Source of the DNA: Flavobacterium sp. Root420
GTDB lineage: Bacteria > Bacteroidota > Bacteroidia > Flavobacteriales > Flavobacteriaceae
Length of the DNA: 64,000 nucleotides
Reading direction: 5' to 3'
NCBI RefSeq assembly: GCF_001427905.1
Contig: NZ_LMEF01000029.1
Location: 503,303-567,302 of the forward strand
Position numbers and translations under genes: made by a program. The notes under the pieces are model-generated. The model had not been told where the DNA came from and made no database searches. It saw only the letters and a list, made by a program, of their open reading frames with translations. Of this stretch, positions 17,284 through 26,827 are shown piece after piece. Each line of letters starts with the position of its first letter. Position 1 is the stretch's first letter.

Positions 17284-18681
17284 ATGAAAAAAAATGTATT
17301 TTTATTTTTTCTCGCCCTTTTTGCCGTCCTTGTTACCGGATGTCAAAATAACGAATCTGGTTATCCTTCTTCTGATGACCCTACAGTTGTAGTGACAACA
17401 AAGGAAATTTACGGGGCACCAAACAGAAAATTCGAAATTAAAGCTGCACTTACTGACGATTTAGGACTGAAAAGTGTGAGAATTCAAATTCCTGAGTTAT
17501 CCTTAGATAAAATGATCACCTTTGCAAGTGACCCATTACTTAAATCCTACGATTTAAGCTATTTTTTTGAAGTGCCTTCGAACAGAGGAACTTCAGAATC
17601 TTTTAAAATTAAATTAACAATCACAGATGTTTCAGGGAATGCCATAGACGAGGATATCAATTTACGTCTTGACGGAGAATTTGCTGCACCGGCAATAACG
17701 ATGGTTACGCCAAAAGAAGGAAGTGTTATTTTACTGTCTACCAGCAAAGAAATGCCTGTAAATTTTGTCGTTAATGACGATTCTGGTATCGACTATATTC
17801 AGGTGCAATGTGCTGCTTTGGGTATTAATGAAACGGTTCAATTAACTGGCTCACCTCAATCTTATACTTTCAATAAAACGTATACTTTGCCTGTAACTGC
17901 AGCAAATTATGTATTGACAATTACAGCCAAGGATAAATTTGCGCTTCCAAACACTGGGTCTTTAAATATTAATATTGTAGCGACAAACGAATATCCTGCA
18001 CTATACTTATGCGATCAGCCAAGAGGTACCAGTCTTACCACTGATGCTGTTGGGGTTCCGATGTATTTCCATGAGAAAAACGGACAGGATTTCGAATTTA
18101 AATATTATGCTGACAAAGACAATAAAGAAGTATATTTCTTGGGTCAGGAAGCCGACTTTGCCCCACATTGTTTTGGTTTAAATGCAAGTGGAGGATTAGT
18201 AGACAATGTGGCTTCAACTCCAATTATTTTACCAACAAAAGGATATTATAAAATAAAAATAAATCCAAATACATTGGTTTATACTGCAACAAAATACACA
18301 CCTTCAAGCAAAGTTTGGGCCAATATTGCCAACGGGTTATGGCATGATGACGAAGCGTTAAGAAGACCTTTTGTGAGCGTTTGCGGAGGCGGTATTCAAG
18401 GGGCTGACTGGGATACATGGACGGCCTGGACACAAACCGGATTGCATTTGGCAAATAATCCAAACAATCCTTATCAATTACTTGGAGAATATACCCTGAC
18501 AGGACAAATAGAAGCAACCTTTACAGGTCAGTGGTGGAGCCCGTCATGGAGATTAATCAAAAATGGTATCGCTACAATGTCACCGGGTGAAAATGGAAAT
18601 GCAAAATACCCAGCTGCTCCGGGAGTATACAAAGTTGTACTGGATACGGAATTGGAAAGAGTCTTTATCACAAAAAAATAG
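17284..18681 (+). CDS. SusE/SusF-like surface glycan-binding lipoprotein
   Basis: A 465-residue lipoprotein with signal and lipobox VTGC (Cys20) followed by an acidic stretch with Ser and Asp, as in Bacteroidota surface-exposed lipoproteins. Two immunoglobulin-like repeats (about 35-130 and 135-230) resemble the SusE/SusF N-terminal domain. The remaining 230 residues hold two beta-rich units rich in aromatic residues; WHDDEALRRP, WDTWTAWTQTG and QWWSPSWRLI are likely glycan contacts. It would hold glycan chains at the cell surface next to SusCD. Unusually it comes before susC rather than after susD. No catalytic motif seen. The specific family is not certain. Confidence 0.65.
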   Translation: MKKNVFLFFLALFAVLVTGCQNNESGYPSSDDPTVVVTTKEIYGAPNRKFEIKAALTDDLGLKSVRIQIPELSLDKMITFASDPLLKSYDLSYFFEVPSNRGTSESFKIKLTITDVSGNAIDEDINLRLDGEFAAPAITMVTPKEGSVILLSTSKEMPVNFVVNDDSGIDYIQVQCAALGINETVQLTGSPQSYTFNKTYTLPVTAANYVLTITAKDKFALPNTGSLNINIVATNEYPALYLCDQPRGTSLTTDAVGVPMYFHEKNGQDFEFKYYADKDNKEVYFLGQEADFAPHCFGLNASGGLVDNVASTPIILPTKGYYKIKINPNTLVYTATKYTPSSKVWANIANGLWHDDEALRRPFVSVCGGGIQGADWDTWTAWTQTGLHLANNPNNPYQLLGEYTLTGQIEATFTGQWWSPSWRLIKNGIATMSPGENGNAKYPAAPGVYKVVLDTELERVFITKK

Positions 18682-18726
18682 TTTGTTAGAACCTGAGTTT
18701 TAGCATTAATAAAAAAATATATTAAT

Positions 18727-21700
18727 ATGAAATATAAATTTATATGGTTATTTTTCACCATGTTGTGCACTGTTGCAACATTTGGGCAAATAACAGTAAA
18801 AGGAATTGTTAAGGATAAAGGCAATGTGCCAATTCCCGGAGTTAATGTGACAGTAAAAGGAACATCAAAAACAACATCAACAGATTTTGATGGGAAATAT
18901 TCTATCACCGTACCCAATAACAATGCTCAAATCGAATTCTCATTTGTTGGTTTTTCTAACAAAACAATTCAGGTTGGCGATAAAACAACCCTAGATGTTG
19001 TTCTGGAAGCATCAAGCCAGGCACTAGATGAGATTGTCGTTGTAGGTTACGCCGCAGTAAAAAAGAGCACTGTAACGAGTTCTATATCTTCCATAAAAGG
19101 AAAAGAATTACAAACCATGACAGTTGGTAATGTTACCGAATCATTACAAGGGAAAGTTTCTGGTGTTCAGGTTACCAGTCAGGGAGGTCCTGGTGCACAG
19201 CCAAGAGTTTTAATTCGTGGTATTTCGACACTAAATCTTGATACTGCTCCTCTTTATGTAGTGGATGGTATTCCGATGGGAACCAGTATTAACTTTTTGA
19301 GTCCGAATGAAATCGAATCGATGGAGGTTTTGAAAGATGCCTCTGCAAGTGCTATTTACGGTTCTCGTGCTTCCAACGGAGTTATTTTGATCACTACCAA
19401 AAAAGGGAAAGTGGGTCAAACAAGATTTACCTTTGATACAAGTTCAGGAATGCAGCTTATGAGCAATCCATATCATATGGCTGATGCCGAAGGGTATGCA
19501 ACGATCATGAACAAAGCATACAACAATTCAGGTTATGCAGATTATTTGCCAAACCCTTCTCAATACAGAGGAAAAACGACAGATTGGTGGAAAGCCGGAA
19601 TTAGAGGTGGATCTCCGGTTACAAACGCTTCTTTAGGAGTTAGCGGTGGTTCTGAAAAACATACTTATGCAATCAGCCTGAACTATTATGATACAGAGTC
19701 TATTTATGAAGTAGGCGGTTGGGAAAGAATTACGCTGAGAATTGCGAATGATTTTAAATTCTCTGATAAATTTTCTGCCGGAATCACTTTAAATCCGCGT
19801 TATGAAACTTATGGTGGTCCGGGAAACTGGGCTGATTTTGATAAAATTGATCCAATTACGCCAATTTACAAACCAGCAGACCAGTTAACAGGAAATGAAA
19901 ACGAATACAGCATTTATGCACGTTCGCCTTCGTATGTATGGAATCCGGTTGCATCTGTAAAGCGATATGATGATTATACAGATCAATATAACTTAAATAC
20001 AAATGGTTATTTACAATATGCTCCAATCAAAGGTTTAGTGTTTCGTACACAGGCTTCTGTCGAAGTTGGTGATAAAATAAGAAGCAGGTTCAGACCCGAT
20101 TTCATTATTGATGCTGCACACGAAAAAGAGGAGATTAATAAGGTTGAAAGATGGGCTACTAATAATGTAGACTGGACATGGCAAAATACGCTTACCTATT
20201 CTAAAACATTTGCAGAAAAACACAATGTTTCCCTGATGGTCGGCAATACAATGGAAGAGTACAATGGAAATGATGTTTGGGGTTACGGAGAAGGTGTGCC
20301 CAATAACTCTGATTTAATGAGAGAGGTAAATGCTGCAACTAAAAACCGCGACAGTAAAGGTAACAGCTGGTCAAGTTCATTGATGTCTTATATTTCCCGT
20401 TTTTCTTATAACTACGACAATAAGTATTATTTCACCGGAACTTTCAGACGTGACGGTTCTTCTAAATTCATGACAAACAACAAATGGGCAAATTTCCCTT
20501 CTGCATCGGTTTCATGGAGAATTCTGAATGAAGGATTTATGGAATCTACCAAAGATGTTTTAAGCGATCTTAGATTTAGAGCAGGTTGGGGTAAAGTAGG
20601 TAATCAGGGATTACCAACACAGGTTTACCAGTCCAACATCGGACAAGGATTTTATCCTATCGGAGCTGTTGTGGGAGATACTTCATTTCCTTCTTCTATG
20701 GCCAATAAAGACATTAAATGGGAAACTGTTGAAGATATGAGTTTTGGAATCGATTTCGGATTATGGAAAAATAAGCTTTCAGGATCATTAGAATATTATC
20801 AGAAAAAAACAAATGATATGTTATTCTTAAAACAATTTCCAGCTTACAGCGGATTCCCGGAAAATGCAACAATCTGGACAAACGTAGGTTCTATGCAATC
20901 CAGCGGTATTGATTTACTGATTTCGTATAAAGATAAAAAAGGGGATTTCTCTTATGGTGCCGATCTTACTTTTACAACTGTAGATGTTGAAATGCTGTCT
21001 TTATCCTCTGATGGAGAAAGACTTTACGGATCTTCTAACAGAACATTGACTGTTAAAGGAGAAGAGCCAGGATATTTCTACGGATATGTGGCCGATGGTT
21101 TATTTCAAAATCAAACCGAGTTAAACTCACATACCGATGAGCACGGAACTAAATTACAACCTTACGCAAAAGAAGGAGATATTCGTTTTAAAGACGTTAA
21201 CGGTGATGGTAAACTAGACGATAAAGATCGTACAAAAATTGGCTCTCCATGGGCTGATTACAACATCGGATTGAATTTGAATTTTGCCTATAAACAATTT
21301 GATTTGGTTGCTAATTTTTATTCCAGTATCGGAAATGATATTGTAAATACAAACATTTCAGATCTATACAATGGTGCAAGTTTAAGCAACAAAATAAGCG
21401 GATTAGACCAAAAGGCATGGCACGGAGAAGGAACTTCTAATTATATTCCTCGTTTGTCTAAAGATGATAACAACGAGAACTATACTAAATTTTCTTCTTT
21501 ATATGTAGAAGATGGTTCTTATGTTCGCATGAAGAACTTACAGTTAGGATTTTCATTCTATAATAAATTCGGATTGGACAAGCTTAGAATTTCTTTATCG
21601 GGTCAGAATTTATGGACATGGACAAACTACAGCGGAGTTGATCCTGAAGTTGCAGGAGGAGACCCTGATAAGGGAGACAGAGTAAAAGGATCGGGTGTTG

Positions 21701-21759
21701 GAGGATGGAACTATCCGGTTCAGCCAACAATTTTGATGGGTCTTAATGTAGCATTTTAA
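18727..21759 (+). CDS. SusC-like TonB-dependent glycan importer (PUL 1)
   Basis: A 1010-residue outer-membrane receptor. After the signal peptide (1-20) comes a CarboxypepD_reg-like domain (about 22-95, with the DFDGKYSI block), the TonB box region DEIVVVGYA (about 102-110), a plug domain with VLIRGISTL and YVVDGIPM, the SusC signature block LKDASASAIYGSRASNGVILITTKKG, and a 22-strand barrel to the C-terminal LNVAF, ending in Phe. It moves oligosaccharides of the target glycan into the periplasm using TonB energy. SusD starts 12 bp later, so the two are co-expressed and form the usual lidded pair. Confidence 0.95.
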   Translation: MKYKFIWLFFTMLCTVATFGQITVKGIVKDKGNVPIPGVNVTVKGTSKTTSTDFDGKYSITVPNNNAQIEFSFVGFSNKTIQVGDKTTLDVVLEASSQALDEIVVVGYAAVKKSTVTSSISSIKGKELQTMTVGNVTESLQGKVSGVQVTSQGGPGAQPRVLIRGISTLNLDTAPLYVVDGIPMGTSINFLSPNEIESMEVLKDASASAIYGSRASNGVILITTKKGKVGQTRFTFDTSSGMQLMSNPYHMADAEGYATIMNKAYNNSGYADYLPNPSQYRGKTTDWWKAGIRGGSPVTNASLGVSGGSEKHTYAISLNYYDTESIYEVGGWERITLRIANDFKFSDKFSAGITLNPRYETYGGPGNWADFDKIDPITPIYKPADQLTGNENEYSIYARSPSYVWNPVASVKRYDDYTDQYNLNTNGYLQYAPIKGLVFRTQASVEVGDKIRSRFRPDFIIDAAHEKEEINKVERWATNNVDWTWQNTLTYSKTFAEKHNVSLMVGNTMEEYNGNDVWGYGEGVPNNSDLMREVNAATKNRDSKGNSWSSSLMSYISRFSYNYDNKYYFTGTFRRDGSSKFMTNNKWANFPSASVSWRILNEGFMESTKDVLSDLRFRAGWGKVGNQGLPTQVYQSNIGQGFYPIGAVVGDTSFPSSMANKDIKWETVEDMSFGIDFGLWKNKLSGSLEYYQKKTNDMLFLKQFPAYSGFPENATIWTNVGSMQSSGIDLLISYKDKKGDFSYGADLTFTTVDVEMLSLSSDGERLYGSSNRTLTVKGEEPGYFYGYVADGLFQNQTELNSHTDEHGTKLQPYAKEGDIRFKDVNGDGKLDDKDRTKIGSPWADYNIGLNLNFAYKQFDLVANFYSSIGNDIVNTNISDLYNGASLSNKISGLDQKAWHGEGTSNYIPRLSKDDNNENYTKFSSLYVEDGSYVRMKNLQLGFSFYNKFGLDKLRISLSGQNLWTWTNYSGVDPEVAGGDPDKGDRVKGSGVGGWNYPVQPTILMGLNVAF

Positions 21760-21771
21760 TAAAAAACGAAC

Positions 21772-23373
21772 ATGAAAAAAATAATTTTATCAATAATGGC
21801 TTTAGCTGCAGTTGCAGTTTCCTGCTCTGATTTTATTGAAAAAGAAGAAAGAGGAAAGCAAACCCTTGAAAACTACTTTCAAACGGCACAGGAATGCGAG
21901 AATTATACCAACGAATTAACCCACAGATTGTTGGATCCTAACGAATGGTGGGTACTAATCGCACCGAGAGTTACCAACGAAATGGCAACAGATGATGCCT
22001 GGATGGGAAATACAGGTCAGGACAACAGTGCGCACAGACCAAGTTCGCAATACATTATTTCGCCGGATAATATGGGGGATATGAACAGCTGTTATACAGC
22101 GCATTTCTATACGATTCAATCGGCAAATATTGGTTTGGAGAAAATGGCTGCGGCACCACTTACTGATTCCCAAAAGAATCAATATATGGGAGAATCATTA
22201 TTTGTACGTGCGTATTGCTATTATGAATTAGTCAATCTTTTTGGAGGTGTTCCATTATATACAACAGTATTAGGAACAAGTGATTTAAAATTAGAGCGTA
22301 GTTCTGCTGCAGAAGTGTATGCTCAGATTGAAGCTGATCTTAAGGAGTCTGCTGCAAAATTGGAAACTGTTCCGGTAAACAGAAGCGGAAGAATAAACAA
22401 ATGGGCTGCTTATGCTCTATTGGCTCGTGTTTCTTTATTTCAGGAAAAATGGGCAGAAGCCAAACTATATTCAAACAAAGTAATCACCGAAGGACCTTAT
22501 ACATTGGAAGCTGACTTCCTGAATATTTGGAATGTTAACAATCACAATGGTGTGGAGTCCATTTTAGAAGCACAATCTTCTGATGTACAAAACAAAAGTT
22601 TAGGTTCTGCCTTGCCAACATTTTCAGGTGCCAGAGGTGAAGACAAGAAAAACTTTCCAAGTAATGATGCCGCAGATGTTTTGGATGGCTGGGGATGGGG
22701 TATGCCAACCAGCGATTTAGAAAACGCATATCTTTCTGAAAATGATGTTATCCGTCGCAGAAGCACCATCACAAAATGGGGAGAAGCTGCTTATGGCGAT
22801 GAGGTTTTAAATCCAACGCATAAATTCAGTTTAAATGATAATAAATCAGGACGTATTTGCCGTAAATATTATATTCCTATAGCAACACGTCGTGCCTTAG
22901 ATAATAAAGACGGACACTTGCCATTGAATATTCCATTGATTCGTCTGGCTGAGATGTATCTGACAAGAGCTGAAGCAAGCTATCATACAACCGGAGATGC
23001 TTTAGGGGATATTAACATTATCAGAGCACGTGTAAAATTAGATCCAAAAACAGGTTTATCTGGTCCGACTCTTCTGAAACAAATTTATAAAGAGCGTCGT
23101 TTAGAATTGGCTTTTGAAGGATTACGTTTGTACGACATACGTCGTGAGAAAGACCCAACTACCGGAAAACCGGTTATCGAATCTCTGATGGGACCAAACG
23201 GAACTTTCGTTCAATACAACCTGAACTCTGCAGATCCTTATGAAACTACCAATTTGAGAGAACCTCAGGATAAAGGGATTAATTTTAATCCTGGTAAAAA
23301 TTTATTGTGGCCAATACCTCAGATGGAAATTGACTTAAGTGGAGGATTAATCAAACAAAACCCTGGTTACTAA
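21772..23373 (+). CDS. SusD/RagB-like surface glycan-binding lipoprotein (PUL 1)
   Basis: A 533-residue lipoprotein with lipobox AVSC (Cys18). The SusD-like N-terminal domain has the TPR-forming blocks MGESLFVRAYCYYELVNLFGGVPL and INKWAAYALLARVSLF, and the RagB/SusD C-terminal domain has LRLYDIRRE and the final LLWPIPQMEID...NPGY. It forms the hinged lid over the SusC barrel and selects the glycan. The stop codon and the ATG of the GH30 gene overlap by one base (TAATG), so that enzyme is tightly coupled to the transport pair. Confidence 0.95.
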   Translation: MKKIILSIMALAAVAVSCSDFIEKEERGKQTLENYFQTAQECENYTNELTHRLLDPNEWWVLIAPRVTNEMATDDAWMGNTGQDNSAHRPSSQYIISPDNMGDMNSCYTAHFYTIQSANIGLEKMAAAPLTDSQKNQYMGESLFVRAYCYYELVNLFGGVPLYTTVLGTSDLKLERSSAAEVYAQIEADLKESAAKLETVPVNRSGRINKWAAYALLARVSLFQEKWAEAKLYSNKVITEGPYTLEADFLNIWNVNNHNGVESILEAQSSDVQNKSLGSALPTFSGARGEDKKNFPSNDAADVLDGWGWGMPTSDLENAYLSENDVIRRRSTITKWGEAAYGDEVLNPTHKFSLNDNKSGRICRKYYIPIATRRALDNKDGHLPLNIPLIRLAEMYLTRAEASYHTTGDALGDINIIRARVKLDPKTGLSGPTLLKQIYKERRLELAFEGLRLYDIRREKDPTTGKPVIESLMGPNGTFVQYNLNSADPYETTNLREPQDKGINFNPGKNLLWPIPQMEIDLSGGLIKQNPGY

Positions 23374-25007
23374 TGAGATTTATAAATAACAAAAAAGTAA
23401 GTCTGCTATGTGCAGGCTTGCTTTTCGCTAACTTTTTTATGGTTAGCTGCGATTCTGAAAAATCTGATGATTCAGGTTCTGAGAACACCATTGCAGAATT
23501 GAGTGTAAATTTGGATATGAATCTCCAGACGATGGAAAGCTTTGGTGCTTCTGATGCCTGGCAAGGTAATTTTATCGGAAAGAACTGGCCGTTGGATAAA
23601 AGAAATAAAATGGCCGATTTGCTTTTCAGCAGAGAATTGGATGCTGAGGGTAATCCAAAAGGAATTGGATTATCATTATGGCGTTTTAATCTTGGAGCCG
23701 GAAGTACAGAGCAAGGCGATGCGAGTGATATTTCAGATGAATGGAGACGTACAGAATGTTTTACAACAGACGGAGTTAGTTACAATATGAGCAAACAAGC
23801 CGGGCAGGTTTGGTTTATGAAAGCGGCAAAAGAACGTGGTGTTGAGAAATTACTGGCTTTTACCAATAGTGCACCAGTTTACTTGACTCAAAACGGAAAA
23901 GCACATGCCAGCATCAAAGAATTTTATAATTTGAAAGATGGAAAAATGCCAGAATTGGCTGATTTCTGGGTGACTTCATTAGAAAAATTAAAAACTGAGC
24001 ACGGTTTAACAATCGATTATATAAGCCCGTTTAATGAACCGCAATACGAGTGGGACGGAACTGCACAAGAAGGTTCTCCGGCTACCAATGCTAATATTTA
24101 CAGTTTTGTAAATGTATTATCTCCAAAATTACAGTCAAAAGGGCTTACTGCCCAAATTGTTGTGGGAGAAGCCGGAGCTTATGATGCTTTATATAAAACA
24201 GTTTCAGGAAAAGAAAGCAGATCCAATCAGATTGATTATTTCTTTGGAGCAAATTCTACTAAAAAAATAACAGGATTATCTAATGTAAAGAAAACTATTT
24301 CCGGACATAGTTACTGGCAGGCATGGCCTTTGGCCGAATTGGTTTCCTCAAGACAACAAGCGGCTTCAAGAATTCAGGGAGTTGGTGCAGTTAGTTTATG
24401 GTCTTCAGAATATTGTGTTTTAGAAAACCCGGGAACATCAGAATTACAAGGTGGTGGCGGAGCAGGAAGAGATTTAGGAATTCAGCTGGCACTTTGGACA
24501 GCCCGTATTATCAGTACAGATATTGCAATTGGAGGCGTTACGTCATGGCAATGGTGGACTGCGATAAGCCGTGGTGATTACAAAGACGGATTAATTCATG
24601 TGGATGACAATGCAAGTAAGGGTGCCGGAGATGCCAACTATTGTAAAAACGACGGGTATATTAGAGATTCCAAAACACTTTGGGCTTTAGGAAACTTCTC
24701 CTTCTTTGTGAAACCGGGAATGGTACGAGTTCAGATTCCGAGTGTGGATAATGCCACTTCGGTGAATGATGTAATGGTAACGGCATACAAAGATGCGGCA
24801 ACAAAAAAATTGGTTGTTGTTGCCGTTAACATTAGCAAATCGGCGAAAGCCTACAAATTAAATCTTGCAGGAGGAACTTTAGCTGGGAATAAATTGACGC
24901 CGTACACTACTTCTGAAACTTTAAGTTTGAAAAAAGGTACTGCTGTAGATGCTTCTAATTTTGAAATTCCGGCAAGATCAATTGTGACTTACATAGGAAG
25001 TTATTAG
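23373..25007 (+). CDS. GH30 glycoside hydrolase lipoprotein, candidate endo-beta-1,6-galactanase
   Basis: A 544-residue GH30 enzyme with a lipobox VSC (Cys26) and an Asp/Ser-rich linker, so probably anchored on the cell surface. The barrel carries YISPFNEPQYEW with acid/base E222 and SLWSSEYCVL with nucleophile E346. A beta-sandwich of about 90 residues closes the protein, the usual GH30 side domain. The NEPQ-aromatic-E-W block is what I recall from the beta-1,6-galactanase branch rather than glucosylceramidases. In this locus it would make the first cuts in beta-1,6-galactan side chains outside the cell. Subfamily not provable by eye; beta-1,6-glucanase is an alternative. Confidence 0.8.
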   Translation: MRFINNKKVSLLCAGLLFANFFMVSCDSEKSDDSGSENTIAELSVNLDMNLQTMESFGASDAWQGNFIGKNWPLDKRNKMADLLFSRELDAEGNPKGIGLSLWRFNLGAGSTEQGDASDISDEWRRTECFTTDGVSYNMSKQAGQVWFMKAAKERGVEKLLAFTNSAPVYLTQNGKAHASIKEFYNLKDGKMPELADFWVTSLEKLKTEHGLTIDYISPFNEPQYEWDGTAQEGSPATNANIYSFVNVLSPKLQSKGLTAQIVVGEAGAYDALYKTVSGKESRSNQIDYFFGANSTKKITGLSNVKKTISGHSYWQAWPLAELVSSRQQAASRIQGVGAVSLWSSEYCVLENPGTSELQGGGGAGRDLGIQLALWTARIISTDIAIGGVTSWQWWTAISRGDYKDGLIHVDDNASKGAGDANYCKNDGYIRDSKTLWALGNFSFFVKPGMVRVQIPSVDNATSVNDVMVTAYKDAATKKLVVVAVNISKSAKAYKLNLAGGTLAGNKLTPYTTSETLSLKKGTAVDASNFEIPARSIVTYIGSY

Positions 25008-25068
25008 GAAAAAGCCCCTAAAGGTTTTGAGATTCCAGGAGTCTGAGGTTTTAGAATCGATGCGTAAT

Positions 25069-25097
25069 CCTTGTCAAAGTTTTAAACTTTGACAAGG
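25069..25097. repeat. 29-base palindrome, dispersed repeat
   Basis: Two 14-base arms beginning CCTTGTCAAAGTTT pair perfectly around one central base. A close relative (CTTTGTCAAAG...CTTTGACAAAG) recurs at 62750-62778 in this window. It lies inside the operon between the two GH30 genes and may stabilise or trim the mRNA. Confidence 0.6.
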
Positions 25098-25141
25098 TGA
25101 ACAACAATAGTTCGTGAATAAAAATTACATAGATTAAGAAA

Positions 25142-26725
25142 ATGAGAAAAATATATATCTCACTTTTATTGGTAATGAGTTCGCTGTCTTATGGACAGCG
25201 AACCGTAACCATTAGCACAGATAATGTTGTACAGACCATGGATGGTTTTGGAGGTTCTGATGCCTGGAGATGTCAATTTGTGGGTAAATGGCCGGAACAG
25301 AAAAAGAATGCCATTGCCGATTTACTTTTTAGTAAAGAATTAGACGCACAGGGAAACCCAAAAGGAATTGGACTTTCGATATGGAGATTTAATTTGGGAG
25401 CTGGAAGTGCAGAACAAGGCGAAAACAGCAAAGTTTCGGATGAATGGAGAAGAAGCGAATCTTTTTTGCAAGCAGATGGGACTTATGATTTCTCTAAACA
25501 AGAAGGCCAAAGATGGTTTTTGCAGGCTGCTAAAAAACGAGGTGTTGAAAAATTCCTGATTTTTACTAATAGTCCGCCAGTTTATATGACAAATAACGGA
25601 TTATCTTTTGCCTCTCAAAAGAATAAACTGAATCTAAAAGATGGTGCAATTCCAAAATTTGCCGATTTTTTAGTTCAAAGTATTCAGGGATTAGAGAAAA
25701 AAGAAGCAATAAAATTCGATTATATAAGTCCGATAAACGAACCGCAGTGGGAGTGGATGCCAAAACAGGGCGATACCAACAGTCAGGAAGGAACACCGGC
25801 AACCAATCAGGAAATTTATGATTTAACCAAATCACTTTCAGAAAAACTCAAAGCTCAAAAAATGAGTACTGAGATTGTAATTGCCGAAGCCGCACAAATC
25901 AATTATTTATATGAGAATGTAAATGGCGAGAACCGTGACAATCAGATTGATTATTTCTTCGGAAAAACAAAAACAAACATTGCTAAACTTTCAAATGTTA
26001 AAAATGTAATACTGGGTCATAGTTATTTTACCACCTGGCCAATTGATAAACAGGTTTTAAGCCGAAAATTGATTGCGGCAAATGTGAAACAAAATCCGGG
26101 ATTAAAATATTGGCAGTCTGAATATTGTATTTTAGAAAATCCGGGTGAAGCTGAAATTCCGGGTGGTTCCGGCGGAGGCAGGGATTTAGGAATGCAGACC
26201 GCCTTATTCGTAGCGCGTTTGATTCATAATGATATTGCTGTAGCCAATGCCGCTTCATGGCAATGGTGGACTTCAATAACCCGAGTTGATTATAAAGACG
26301 GTTTGATTTATCTGGATGACGGAAAAAGCAACGGAGGAACCACACCGGATTATGTTAGAAACGATGGAGAATTTCATGATTCAAAACTGCTTTGGGCTTT
26401 AGGGAATTACTCTTTGTTTGTGCGTCCGGGAATGTTGAGAATTGATGTTCCAAATCAAAATGAACTCGATGCAGCAAACAACGTAATGCTAACAGCCTAT
26501 AAAGATTTAGCAAACAAAAAACTGATTGTCGTTGCAGTAAATTGCGGAAAATCATCTCAGAAATACAAGTTTGATTTATCCAAAGGAACACTCAAAAATA
26601 ATGAAGTTACACCCTATGTAACTTCTGAAGATTCAAATTTAAAAAGAGCCGAAATTCAGAAAATGGATAATCTGGAAATCCCGGCAAAATCAGTCGTAAC
26701 GTTTGTGGGAGAATTACAATATTAA
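25142..26725 (+). CDS. GH30 glycoside hydrolase, secreted or periplasmic paralogue
   Basis: A 527-residue GH30 enzyme closely related to its upstream neighbour: long blocks such as NPKGIGLS-WRFNLGAGS and SWQWWT are shared. Catalytic residues are E200 (SPINEPQWEW) and E327 (WQSEYCIL). It has an ordinary signal peptide cut after SYG (about 1-18) and no lipobox Cys, so it probably works in the periplasm on imported oligosaccharides. The pair therefore looks like a duplication split between the cell surface and the periplasm. A 134-bp gap with a palindrome separates the two genes. Same substrate caveat as for the paralogue. Confidence 0.82.
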   Translation: MRKIYISLLLVMSSLSYGQRTVTISTDNVVQTMDGFGGSDAWRCQFVGKWPEQKKNAIADLLFSKELDAQGNPKGIGLSIWRFNLGAGSAEQGENSKVSDEWRRSESFLQADGTYDFSKQEGQRWFLQAAKKRGVEKFLIFTNSPPVYMTNNGLSFASQKNKLNLKDGAIPKFADFLVQSIQGLEKKEAIKFDYISPINEPQWEWMPKQGDTNSQEGTPATNQEIYDLTKSLSEKLKAQKMSTEIVIAEAAQINYLYENVNGENRDNQIDYFFGKTKTNIAKLSNVKNVILGHSYFTTWPIDKQVLSRKLIAANVKQNPGLKYWQSEYCILENPGEAEIPGGSGGGRDLGMQTALFVARLIHNDIAVANAASWQWWTSITRVDYKDGLIYLDDGKSNGGTTPDYVRNDGEFHDSKLLWALGNYSLFVRPGMLRIDVPNQNELDAANNVMLTAYKDLANKKLIVVAVNCGKSSQKYKFDLSKGTLKNNEVTPYVTSEDSNLKRAEIQKMDNLEIPAKSVVTFVGELQY

Positions 26726-26726
26726 A

Positions 26727-26789
26727 GTTTCAGGTTTCAAGTTTCAGGTTCTTTACGTAACGTGAAACGTGAGACTTGAAACCTGAAAC
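26727..26789. repeat. Inverted repeat between GH30 and GH2 genes
   Basis: GTTTCAGGTTTCAAGT (26727-26742) pairs perfectly with ACTTGAAACCTGAAAC (26774-26789), a 16-bp stem around 31 bases. The T-tract of a terminator is missing. It looks like a dispersed intergenic repeat and would fold in the operon mRNA. Confidence 0.6.
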
Positions 26790-26827
26790 AAAGAAAACTA
26801 AAAACAACAACTAAAAATTAAAGAATA

